Assembly: GCA_903838355.1 (NCBI GenBank)
Contig: CAILYC010000024.1
Coordinates: 1-64,000 of the forward strand
Direction of reading: 5' to 3'
Origin: an uncultured Burkholderiales bacterium
GTDB lineage: Bacteria; Pseudomonadota; Gammaproteobacteria; Burkholderiales; Burkholderiaceae_C
DNA length: 64,000 nt
Position numbers and translations under genes: made by a program. The notes beneath the pieces are model-generated. The model ran no database searches and was not told the DNA's origin. It saw only the letters and a program-made list of their open reading frames with translations. Positions 54,324 through 62,838 of this stretch are shown piece by piece (within the stretch, counting starts at the first letter, position 1; every line of letters begins with the position of its first letter).

Positions 54324-56852
54324 TCAAGCGAAAGTATCCAATAAGGCATCATTGCTTTTGCCCGTGATCGGGGCATCGGCAACAGTGGAAGAATCTTGAG
54401 TCAGGTCATTGACTGAACTGGCATTTTGGCTGTTGTTTGCAAAGGGATTTTGACCCTCATTGCCGGAACCTTGACCCTGAGCATGGGAGCCTCCAGCACT
54501 GCCTTGTCCAATTTGAACGCTGGCATGGTTGAGCCCCAAAACACTCAGATTATCCTTGAGTTGCTGGGAGCCGTGTTGGAGAAGATTTTGTGTCAAAGCG
54601 TTGTCAGACTGTAACACCGCTGCCAGTTTGCCGTCCTTCATTTCAAGCGAGACATCCACCGCACCCAAAGAGGAGGGTTTGAGGGCAAATTTCATTTTCC
54701 ATTGACCCTGGGCAATTTGATCGTTCATGCGCTTGGACAGTTCGCTGGCCAATTGGTTGGAGAGCTGCTCATAGGTATCGGCCATGTTCAGTGGGTTTTG
54801 GCTGAGCGCACTCGCGTCGCTCGGTATAGGGCTGCCCGTGTTGGCATTGCTGCCCGCGCCGCTTTGTGCGCCTTGTCCTGACAGGTCCAGGGTTGCACCT
54901 ACGGCCAGTGAGGGATCGTTGCCCGCAAGGGCTGCAGTCGTGCCCAGGGCCAAATCAAAGGCCTTGGTGTCGCCGGTGCTGAAAGTCCCTTTGCCATTCA
55001 ACTGGTTAAAGGCTGTTTGCAAGGTTTCGATGGCTGAGCTCGAGAGGTTGGAGCCCGCCATATTGAGCACCGACAGGGTACTGGCGGCATTGCCGCTCAT
55101 GGTGCTGTTCAAGCGCGATGAAGTGGCAGCTTGTGTAGAAAAACTGATTTTGGCTTCAAGGGTGTTGACGCCGGCTTGTTCGAGCAGGTCGTTCATGTCT
55201 GAAATGGCTGTGTTGGCTGTGTTGGGATTGGTGGGGTTGATGGGGTTGATGGGGTTGGGATTGGTGGGGTTGGTGACCAAGGGCGAGCCAGCACTGGACT
55301 GGAGCAAGTTGTTCAATCCGTTGGCGCCCATGCCAGCGCTGAGCGGGTTGCTCAAGGCCACGGGTGTGTTGCCCAAGGCACCGATCGCCTGACTTGAGAC
55401 AGGCAAATGGGACAAGGGGTTGAGCGCTGTGCCCAGGCTGTTGCTGGTGAGCATGGCGGCGCTGTTGGCGGTTTGAGCTGAGGCCAAAGTATTGGCGCTG
55501 CTGCTCGCACCTGCACTCAATGTTAGCGTTGCCAGTGAGTCGGCATTGGTGGTGAGCGTGAGCCCCGCCTTGACCGAATTGGCGCTCAAGGCTGCTGCTG
55601 CGTTCGTGCCTGTGTTCAAGGTGCTGGTGTTCAATGGACCTGCTTGGAGTGCTGCTGCGTTGAGCATCAAGGCATTGGCGTCTGGGCCAAAGAGTTCGGA
55701 GATGGCGCTTTCATCAAAACCCATGGAGCGTGCAAAATCTGCAAGGCTCTTTTCATTGGGTGCGTCGCTGGAAACCGTCACAATTTGGGTGTTGTCACCC
55801 AGTGCAACGGTTATGAGGGGATTGCTGCCAGTGCTGGCCAAGGCGTTGGCACCTGAGGCTGCGCCAGGGTCACTGACCATTGCAGATGCCGCCGTACTCG
55901 CGTTGGATGCGGTGCTTGAAACGCTGGGGAGTCGTTGCTGACTGAGCGCGATATTGGCCAAGGTCAAACGGCCCGAAGCGGCGTCGCTGCTTGGCGAATT
56001 TGGAGAATTGGCCAAGGTGTCAACGGTTGTATCCTGGGTGGCGCCCAGTATTGACTTGCTCGTGTCTAGGTTTGAATCTAAGGGCGCATTGGGGTCTTGC
56101 CCCAATACACCGGTGGTTTTGGGTTTGTCACCAAGGGCTGCGCCACTGGACTGTTCTCTTCGCTGCAAGTGCTCATGCGCGTTTGAACGCTGGTCCGAGG
56201 CGTGACTTGGTGTGTCCGCTGAATTTCTGTTGGGCTGTCTGGCCTGCGAAGTATCAACCTTGCTGGCTGTTTGTTCATCACGGGTACTGTTGTTGCTAAT
56301 AGGGTCTGTATTTGTCCTCGAGTCTGGCGCGTTGCTCCTATCAGTGCTAGAAGAGCTGGAAGGTTGAGACCGGGCCCAGGAGGTCGATCCCAAGGAGCCC
56401 GTTGAATCCATGGAAGCGGTGTTCGATCCAAGCCAATTATTGGAAGTGGGCGCAAAAGCACTGGAACTGCTTGAATTGCCAAGGCCCCCAAACGCAGAAG
56501 TTCCAGACAAGGCGCTCAGATCTGAGCCGCCTAAAAAGTTGGCAAGCGGCAAGCCACCCAATGAGCTTGGGGAGCTGTTCAGCAAAGCGTTGCTGCTGTC
56601 CAGGGGCAAAGGCAAGGGCAATGAAGGGGCTGTGGCCGCGGGGCTGGCGTTGAGCGTGGGTGAGCTCGAGTTGCTGGGTTGGCTTTGAGCAAACGAGGGG
56701 TGCATCATCCTCTCAAAAAACACCGAAAATTGCGGCCCTGTTAAGGGGTTACTGGGTGTGACTTGAGGTGCACTCGCGCCGCCGCCCAAGAGATGGGCGT
56801 CGCTCAAGGGGGCGGTATTGGTGTTCGGTGAATTAATGGAATTCGAACTCAT
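54324..56852 (-). CDS. fliK: Flagellar hook-length control protein FliK
   Basis: An 842-residue protein whose first 700 residues are low-complexity Ser/Asn/Ala/Leu/Thr-rich sequence with a short Asn-Pro repeat (NPTNPNPINPINPTNPN), typical of the secreted molecular ruler. The C-terminal Flg_hook domain (about residues 705-790) contains WKMKFALKPSSLGAVDVSLEMKD and switches export specificity at FlhB. The ATG at 56852 (MSSNSINSP) is preferred to the upstream in-frame start at 56909. It is about twice as long as E. coli FliK (375), so hooks may be long if length scales. It heads the minus-strand operon. Confidence 0.92.
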   Translation of the reverse strand: MSSNSINSPNTNTAPLSDAHLLGGGASAPQVTPSNPLTGPQFSVFFERMMHPSFAQSQPSNSSSPTLNASPAATAPSLPLPLPLDSSNALLNSSPSSLGGLPLANFLGGSDLSALSGTSAFGGLGNSSSSSAFAPTSNNWLGSNTASMDSTGSLGSTSWARSQPSSSSSTDRSNAPDSRTNTDPISNNSTRDEQTASKVDTSQARQPNRNSADTPSHASDQRSNAHEHLQRREQSSGAALGDKPKTTGVLGQDPNAPLDSNLDTSKSILGATQDTTVDTLANSPNSPSSDAASGRLTLANIALSQQRLPSVSSTASNASTAASAMVSDPGAASGANALASTGSNPLITVALGDNTQIVTVSSDAPNEKSLADFARSMGFDESAISELFGPDANALMLNAAALQAGPLNTSTLNTGTNAAAALSANSVKAGLTLTTNADSLATLTLSAGASSSANTLASAQTANSAAMLTSNSLGTALNPLSHLPVSSQAIGALGNTPVALSNPLSAGMGANGLNNLLQSSAGSPLVTNPTNPNPINPINPTNPNTANTAISDMNDLLEQAGVNTLEAKISFSTQAATSSRLNSTMSGNAASTLSVLNMAGSNLSSSAIETLQTAFNQLNGKGTFSTGDTKAFDLALGTTAALAGNDPSLAVGATLDLSGQGAQSGAGSNANTGSPIPSDASALSQNPLNMADTYEQLSNQLASELSKRMNDQIAQGQWKMKFALKPSSLGAVDVSLEMKDGKLAAVLQSDNALTQNLLQHGSQQLKDNLSVLGLNHASVQIGQGSAGGSHAQGQGSGNEGQNPFANNSQNASSVNDLTQDSSTVADAPITGKSNDALLDTFA

Positions 56853-57477
56853 GGTCTTGGTGTAATTGGGTGTACGTCGATGTGTGTTTTGCAGGCTTTG
56901 TCGTGGCACTGATGTGCAAAGACAAACTTTACAAGCAAAAATCGTGACTGGTTACTCTTTGCCATGGGCTTGAACGCCATTGGGTTCAGGTATTGGGGCA
57001 GTAAATTCCAATTAAAATAAATATTAAGTATTATTTTATATTGTTTAATATTTAATAGGTATTATTAAATGATATTGAATTATTTTTTCTATACCGTTGA
57101 ATTTGATGACTTTGTTCATGCCGTGAACCCTTGAAAGCATATTTTCCGCCTGCTTTATCAGGAAAAAGTGGCCAATTCTTGCATCCCTCTGAGTTTTGGG
57201 TGGTCAATGCGTTTTGGCCCAAGGCTGGGGATTGTAAAAATCAGCCCTGTCTTCAATCCACGTTCTTGTGGGTCAGCACGCTTGCAAGACTGACTTTGGG
57301 GTGAGCGCGGAAATTGCTCAGACTTCTTTGACCAACAGATAAACTTACAAATAACTGACAAGTAACTCACAATTCACTGATCAATGAACGCTGCAACACA
57401 AAGTCGCCGTTGATGGGGGCCCGGTGTTGCGACCCCGGTCATTGCTGCCTTGGGCGACGGCGTAACGTCAACGTAAC
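56853..57477. other. fliK-flhA divergent intergenic region
   Basis: A gap of 714 bp separates the divergent fliK and flhA starts. About 57000-57110 is very AT-rich (AATATTAAGTATT-like repeats), unlike the flanking genes, and could be bent or bound by nucleoid proteins. The minus-strand frame 57158-57370 does not look like a protein. I found no convincing promoter for fliK; a sigma-54 promoter for flhA lies just after this stretch. Confidence 0.5.
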
Positions 57478-57494
57478 TGGCATGTCGATTGCTT
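57478..57494 (+). promoter_or_regulatory. Sigma-54 promoter upstream of flhA
   Basis: TGGCATG, four bases, TTGCTT: the GG (57479-57480) and GC (57491-57492) are 10 bp apart, as the -24/-12 elements require, and only one base differs from TGGCACG-N4-TTGCW. The predicted start is near 57504, about 63 bp before the flhA ATG. This implies control of flhA-flhF-flhG-fliA by an enhancer-binding protein of the FleQ/FlrC type, not seen in the window. Confidence 0.7.
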
Positions 57495-57566
57495 AACTGT
57501 AAAGACACATAGAAGAATTTGCATTTTGTGAAATCTTAAGCATTAAATTTTGAAGCAAAAAAGACC

Positions 57567-59666
57567 ATGACCACCCTAAGCCTGTCAACCATTCGACAGA
57601 ATTTGACCAAATTTGACTACTCAGGTCTGGGTATTCCTGCCTTGGTGTTGATGATCATGGGCATGTTGGTCTTGCCATTGCCTCCTTTATTGCTGGATTT
57701 CTTGTTCACCTTTAATATTGTGGCGAGCTTGGTGATCATCATGATTGCCATCAGCACGACCAAACCTTTGGATTTTTCAGCCTTTCCTTCGGTCTTGCTG
57801 TTTGCCACCATGCTGCGTTTGGCCTTGAACGTGGCGTCGACCCGGGTGATTTTGGTCCACGGCAGTGAAGGCCAAGATTCAGCGGGCAAAGTGATTGCAG
57901 CCTTTGGTGAGTTCGTCATCAGTGGCAACTATTTGGTGGGATTCATCATATTCTCAATTTTGATGATCATCAACTTCATCGTGGTGACCAAAGGTGCAGG
58001 GCGCGTGTCGGAAGTGAACGCGCGTTTTACCTTGGACGCGATGCCGGGTAAACAAATGTCGATCGACGCGGATTTGAATGCGGGCGTGATTGATCAAGCC
58101 ACAGCCAAGAAAAGACGCGAAGAGTTGTCCCAGGAGTCTGACTTCTTTGGCTCCATGGACGGTGCGTCCAAATTCGTCTCAGGCGATGCGGTCGCGGGTC
58201 TCTTGATTTTGCTCATCAACGTCATCGGTGGTTTGGCCATTGGTGTGGCCCAGCACGGCATGTCTGTAGCAGATGCCGGTAAGCTTTATGTGCTGTTGAC
58301 CATTGGGGATGGATTGGTCGCTCAAATCCCTTCACTCTTATTGTCGCTTTCCACCGCCATCATTGTGACGCGTGTGACCACATCGGAGTCCATGACCGAG
58401 CAAGCAAAGACTCAGCTCTCCAACCCCTCAGCTTTGTTCATTGCCTCGGGCATTTTGACCGTCTTGGGCTTGGTGCCTGGCATGCCACACATGATCTTTG
58501 TGGCCCTGGCCGCGGCCACTGCGGGTATTGGACTCATGGTGATTCGCGGTGAAGTCGAAGAAGAGGCCCAGGTCCAGGCGCAAATGGATGCGCCCAAAAT
58601 GCAAGCGCCCAAAGAATTGGACTGGGACGACATTGACCAAGTCGACTTGATTGGCCTCGATATCGGCTACGGCCTCATTCCCTTGGTGAACCCTGAAACC
58701 GGTGGCGAGCTCATGAGTCGAGTCAAAGGTGTCAGAAAGAAACTGTCTGCCGAATTGGGCTTTTTGGTCCAGCCCGTTCGCATTCGCGATGACCTCAACA
58801 TCGATCCTGATTCTTATCGCATTGTTCTCAAAGGCGTTGTCAGGGGCAAGGGCGATATCAAAGTGGGCCGTGATTTGGCCATCAACCCTGGCCAAGTGTA
58901 TGGCGAGCTCAAAGGCATTGAAACCTTGGAGCCTGCGTTTGGTTTGAAAGCGGTTTGGATTGAACCCTCTGAGCGAGATCACGCCAGGGCCATGGGCTAC
59001 ACCGTGGTCGATGCCAGCACGGCCATCTCCACCCATTTGAATAAAGTGCTGCGTGAAAATGCGTCTGACCTCATCAGCCACGATGACACCCAACAATTGC
59101 TCGAAAAGCTTGGTGCCCGTTCACCAAAATTGGTTGAAGATTTGGTACCCGGTAAAATCGCTTTGGGCGTACTCACCCGCGTTTTGCAATTCCTCCTCAT
59201 CGAATCGGTCTCGATTCGCGATATGCGCACCATTGCTGAAACCTTGGCTGAAGTCAGCCACCGCAGCAACGACCCCGAGCAGCTCGCCGCCATGGTTCGT
59301 CCCAAGCTCGGGCGCATGATCATGCAAAGCTTGGTCGACGAGAAAAATACCCTTTCGGTGATGACGCTCGAGCCGGGCTTTGAGCAACTGCTCCACAACG
59401 TGATCCAACAAACCCAGCCTGGACAACCCGTGGTCCTCGAACCCGGTCTATCCGAGAACTTGTTTTTGGCGCTCAGAGATGCCGCTCGCGTGATGGAAGA
59501 CGATGGCAACCCGGCCGTGTTGGTGGTCTCGCCCCTCATTCGGACTTGGCTGTCCAAAGCGGTCAGACATCGCGTGAATGATTTGACGGTGTTGTCCTAC
59601 AGCGAAATACCCGATGACCAGTCCGTGAAAGTGGTGCACACCGTTGACGCCAAGCCCAAAGATTGA
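57567..59666 (+). CDS. flhA: Flagellar export apparatus protein FlhA
   Basis: A 699-residue protein of the FHIPEP family: eight N-terminal transmembrane helices (residues 20-330), the signature RFTLDAMPGKQMSIDADLNAG in the cytoplasmic FHIPEP loop, and a large cytoplasmic C-terminal domain (about 350-699) that docks chaperone-substrate complexes. It forms the nonameric ring under the export gate. FlhB, usually upstream, is absent here. FlhF follows 34 bp downstream. Confidence 0.97.
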   Translation: MTTLSLSTIRQNLTKFDYSGLGIPALVLMIMGMLVLPLPPLLLDFLFTFNIVASLVIIMIAISTTKPLDFSAFPSVLLFATMLRLALNVASTRVILVHGSEGQDSAGKVIAAFGEFVISGNYLVGFIIFSILMIINFIVVTKGAGRVSEVNARFTLDAMPGKQMSIDADLNAGVIDQATAKKRREELSQESDFFGSMDGASKFVSGDAVAGLLILLINVIGGLAIGVAQHGMSVADAGKLYVLLTIGDGLVAQIPSLLLSLSTAIIVTRVTTSESMTEQAKTQLSNPSALFIASGILTVLGLVPGMPHMIFVALAAATAGIGLMVIRGEVEEEAQVQAQMDAPKMQAPKELDWDDIDQVDLIGLDIGYGLIPLVNPETGGELMSRVKGVRKKLSAELGFLVQPVRIRDDLNIDPDSYRIVLKGVVRGKGDIKVGRDLAINPGQVYGELKGIETLEPAFGLKAVWIEPSERDHARAMGYTVVDASTAISTHLNKVLRENASDLISHDDTQQLLEKLGARSPKLVEDLVPGKIALGVLTRVLQFLLIESVSIRDMRTIAETLAEVSHRSNDPEQLAAMVRPKLGRMIMQSLVDEKNTLSVMTLEPGFEQLLHNVIQQTQPGQPVVLEPGLSENLFLALRDAARVMEDDGNPAVLVVSPLIRTWLSKAVRHRVNDLTVLSYSEIPDDQSVKVVHTVDAKPKD

Positions 59667-59700
59667 CATCCTTTAAATTGACAGACTCAAGAGATCGACC

Positions 59701-61266
59701 ATGGAACTCAAAAGAATCCTAGCCCCTAACAATCGACAAGCCAACGACAAGGCCGTGGCCTTGTATGGACCCGATGTGCTTGTCATCTCAAGCTGTCAAG
59801 TCCGCGGGCAAACCGAATTGATCGTGGCCGTCGATATCCCCGCCATTGAAGGTGAAGAGGCTTTGCATGAATCCTTGGGTTTTTCTGCATTGAGCGCTCC
59901 CCAAGCCATCAACTTGGCCACTCTCAAGCCAGCAGAGCCCGCCAAGCTCCAACCCACCGAGTCGCCCTTGGCCTCAACATCTTTTGAAGATCATTTTGCT
60001 CAGAGCTTGGTACAAAACAGTGCACCCGACCCCATGGCCAAATCGGCCTCCAATGCAAGCCCCAAAAACAACAAAGCCCAGCGTCTGGCCAGTGTTACCA
60101 ATAGCGACATGCAAGCGTTTGAAGACAAAATGCTCGGGCACAAAAAACGCTTGGCCAAGACGCCAAGGCCTGTATCTAGCGAACAAGTCGACGCCCTCCT
60201 TGAATCCGTCACAGCCCAAGAGGCCCATGCTGTTGAGCCACCAATGGCCTCCGCTGCAACGCATGCAGAAAACGAGCACGACAAACTCAGAGGTCAAGAA
60301 ATTGTGGCCATGGTGCGAGACGAATTGGCGGCCTTGCGCAAAGAGTTTCGCATGAGTCAGCAAATGAATTTGTGGCAACTCGGCGCGCAAATTCACCCTG
60401 CTTTGGCCGCTTTGCGCCAATCTTTGCAAGAGGCGCCCATACCTGCGGCCTTGAAAGCCTTGCTGCTTGACAGCATCCACAACCAAGACAACCCCGAATC
60501 GGCTTTGAATGAAATCAAAGGCCAGTTGCTCCACTCCATTGGCGACGTGCAACGCGCTTTGCCTGACACGGGGGTTCACGTGATCACTGGCTTGTCGGGT
60601 TCGGGCAAATCTTTGGCCGTGGCGCGCTTGGCCCAGCATGCCAGCACCAAGCACGGCTGCGATCAAGTGGCCATCGTCAGTTATTTGGATACCAAAGCAG
60701 GCGCATGGAACCAGACCCAGTTGCTGAGTGCCCAGTCCGGTGTGGACTGCTTTCGCGCGACCAATGCAGCAGGACTGCAACTCCTATTGGAAGAGCTCTC
60801 GAGCAGGCGACTCATTTTGATTGACACCTCGGGCGTACAAATGGCCGATCGACTCCAAGAAGTGCAGTTGTGCTGCAAAGAGGTGAATTTGAGCTTGTAC
60901 ACCCATGCGGTGATTTGCGCGGATGCGTCGGCCGCGAGTATTGCGCGTTTGAACCAAGTTGCAGGGGCCAATTGGACTTCTTGGTTGGTGAGCAAAATGG
61001 ACGAGTCCACCCAGCCTTGGGCTTTGCTGCAGTTCTTGATTGAGCAGCCCACGGGGGTCAGTTTGGTCAGCCGAGGTGAACGGTTGAACGACTGGAGTCC
61101 CCAGGTCAACCCCCAAGAGTGGGTTGAACAGGCTTTGAGTCTGTTGCATCTCGCACCCGCTGCTGAAAAAGAGCACAATTTGCATGCGGCCATGTCGCGT
61201 GCGTCGGCCAAAATTGCACAATTGACCCAAGATGGCGTATTACAAATGACAGGCACACATTCATGA
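59701..61266 (+). CDS. flhF: FlhF-like SRP-type GTPase, divergent
   Basis: A 521-residue protein with the FlhF layout: N-terminal B domain (MELKRILAPNNRQANDKAVALYG and VLVISSCQ), a Pro/Ala-rich variable part, then the N and G domains. FlhF marks the pole for flagellar assembly. The G domain is unusual: the P-loop is GLSGSGKS (lysine at residue 303) in place of GPTGVGKT, the DTYRIGA-EQL segment reads YLDTKAGAWNQTQL, and the DTAGR box is DTSGV. Catalysis or dimer activation may be altered. Position between flhA and flhG is canonical. Confidence 0.88.
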   Translation: MELKRILAPNNRQANDKAVALYGPDVLVISSCQVRGQTELIVAVDIPAIEGEEALHESLGFSALSAPQAINLATLKPAEPAKLQPTESPLASTSFEDHFAQSLVQNSAPDPMAKSASNASPKNNKAQRLASVTNSDMQAFEDKMLGHKKRLAKTPRPVSSEQVDALLESVTAQEAHAVEPPMASAATHAENEHDKLRGQEIVAMVRDELAALRKEFRMSQQMNLWQLGAQIHPALAALRQSLQEAPIPAALKALLLDSIHNQDNPESALNEIKGQLLHSIGDVQRALPDTGVHVITGLSGSGKSLAVARLAQHASTKHGCDQVAIVSYLDTKAGAWNQTQLLSAQSGVDCFRATNAAGLQLLLEELSSRRLILIDTSGVQMADRLQEVQLCCKEVNLSLYTHAVICADASAASIARLNQVAGANWTSWLVSKMDESTQPWALLQFLIEQPTGVSLVSRGERLNDWSPQVNPQEWVEQALSLLHLAPAAEKEHNLHAAMSRASAKIAQLTQDGVLQMTGTHS

Positions 61267-62090
61267 TGAGCACCCAAAAAACCGAAGTGATTGGTGTGGC
61301 CAGTGGCAAAGGTGGCGTGGGCAAAACCACGGTCTCCATCAACTTGGCCACCGCCCTCACCCTGCAAGGCCACAAAGTCATGCTCTTTGATGCAGACTTG
61401 GGGCTGGCCAACGCGCAAATTGCACTCGGAGCCCGGGCCACTTACAACCTGAGTCATGTGCTCAATGGGGAAAAAACCCTTTCAGAGATTGTTCTCACCA
61501 CCAAACAAGGCATCAAATTGATTCCAGGCGCTTCGGGGGTTGAAGAGTTGGCGGGTTTGAGTGAAACCCAAGCCGCGAGCATTGTTCAGTCCTTTAGTTC
61601 CCTATCCGACGAAATCGACTATTTGATCGTCGACGTGGCCGCTGGCATTTCCCCGTCCGTCCTTGCATTCTTGGCCTCGTGTCAGCGCCGCTTTATTGTG
61701 GTGAAGGACGACCCTTCCTCCATTGCCGACGCTTACGGCACCATCAAGGTGCTGTCCAAGCACATGGAACTCGATGAGATCTATTTGCTGCCCAATATGG
61801 TGGGCTCACAAGCCGAAGGCTGGAAACTTTATCAGCGCTTGAACGATGTGTGTGTCAAGTTTTTGGGGATCAATTTGCATTATTTGACCTCTATTGAGAA
61901 CGACGAGTTGGTTCTCACGGCACTTAGAAAATATTCCTCGGTCTTGGAGTTGTCACCCGGCAGTGCCGCGGCCAGAGACTTTAGACGCTTGGCCGATGTC
62001 TGTACTCAGTTCAGGCCCATTGACCACACCTCGGGTGGATTGCAGTTTTTTATGGAGCGGCTGGTCAACCCTAGCCAGAAATCATTATGA
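61263..62090 (+). CDS. flhG: MinD-like ATPase FlhG (FleN)
   Basis: A 275-residue ParA/MinD-type ATPase that limits flagellar number with FlhF. GVASGKGGVGKTTVSINLA is the deviant Walker A with its two lysines; FDADLGLANAQIALG is the Walker A-prime region; IVDVAAGIS is the Walker B segment (usually DTAAG). The protein starts a few residues before the P-loop and lacks the N-terminal DQAxxLR helix that in other FlhG proteins stimulates the FlhF GTPase. The start is either of two adjacent ATGs overlapping the flhF stop. Confidence 0.92.
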   Translation: MMSTQKTEVIGVASGKGGVGKTTVSINLATALTLQGHKVMLFDADLGLANAQIALGARATYNLSHVLNGEKTLSEIVLTTKQGIKLIPGASGVEELAGLSETQAASIVQSFSSLSDEIDYLIVDVAAGISPSVLAFLASCQRRFIVVKDDPSSIADAYGTIKVLSKHMELDEIYLLPNMVGSQAEGWKLYQRLNDVCVKFLGINLHYLTSIENDELVLTALRKYSSVLELSPGSAAARDFRRLADVCTQFRPIDHTSGGLQFFMERLVNPSQKSL

Positions 62091-62836
62091 GAGCTCTCTC
62101 ACCAGTCAAACACTATCAGCAACAACAAGTCTCGCCCAGTGAAGAGCTGGTGATGGCCCACTTGGGGCTGGTCAAACGGGTCGCCATCCACCTGAGAGCC
62201 CGCGTGCCGGCTTTCATGGAGCTCGATGAATTGATTCAAGTGGGGATGATCGGGCTCTTGGAAGCCGCCAGAGCATTTGACTTGAACAAGGGTGTTGAGT
62301 TTGAGAATTTTGCCCACTCGCGTGTGCGCGGCGCCATGCTCGATGAGGTGAGGCGCTTGTCGTTTCTGCCCAGGTCTGCTGTGGCGTTCAACAAGTCTCA
62401 CAATGAGACCTTGCACACGTTGTCGTCAGAACTCGGTCGTGCCCCCTCTCAAGTCGAAATCGCTGAATTCATGGGCAAAGACATCGAGGAGTTTCACAAA
62501 GACCGCGGCAAGGCCTGGCAATTTGAGACCTATTCCATGGAAGTGGTGACGGAGGAGGTGATGAACATTGCCGACACCCACGACCAGCAGCCCGATGCCA
62601 TCGTCGAGCACGCCCAGTTGATGGATGCGGTGACCACAGCGATTGAAGATCTGCCCGAGCGCGAGCAGCTCGTCATGCAGCTCTACTATGTGGAAGAGCT
62701 CAATTTGAAAGAGATTGGTGAAGTCTTGGGGGTGAGTGAGTCCCGGGTGAGTCAAATTTTATCAACGGTGGTCAAAAAGCTGCGTGGCAATTTGAAAGGC
62801 GCGTTTGATCCCGTCGAAGCGACTGCGAGGCATTGA
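62087..62836 (+). CDS. fliA: Flagellar RNA polymerase sigma-28 factor FliA
   Basis: A 249-residue group 3 sigma factor with region 2 (LVMAHLGLVKRVAIHLRAR, ELIQVGMIGLLEAARAFD, FENFAHSRVRGAMLDEVRR), region 3 (PSQVEIAEFMG) and region 4 (LPEREQLVMQLYYVEELNLKEIGEVLGVSESRVSQI). It transcribes late flagellar genes and is inhibited by FlgM. It overlaps flhG by 4 bp, so it is made from the sigma-54-driven transcript. A matching promoter is visible before fliS. Confidence 0.97.
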   Translation: MRALSPVKHYQQQQVSPSEELVMAHLGLVKRVAIHLRARVPAFMELDELIQVGMIGLLEAARAFDLNKGVEFENFAHSRVRGAMLDEVRRLSFLPRSAVAFNKSHNETLHTLSSELGRAPSQVEIAEFMGKDIEEFHKDRGKAWQFETYSMEVVTEEVMNIADTHDQQPDAIVEHAQLMDAVTTAIEDLPEREQLVMQLYYVEELNLKEIGEVLGVSESRVSQILSTVVKKLRGNLKGAFDPVEATARH

Positions 62837-62838
62837 TC

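Noticed and set aside
54784-55941. Plus-strand Ala/Leu-rich frames opposite fliK
   Set aside because: Antisense of the low-complexity FliK ruler; open only because of its repeat composition.
56853-57000. Possible sigma-54 or sigma-28 promoter for fliK (TTGCTT and TAAAGTTT on the minus strand)
   Set aside because: The TTGCTT lacks the upstream GG at the right distance, and TAAAGTTT lacks a GCCGATAA partner at N11.
57158-57370. Minus-strand 70-codon frame in the fliK-flhA gap
   Set aside because: No family, no ribosome-binding site and no coding-like composition.
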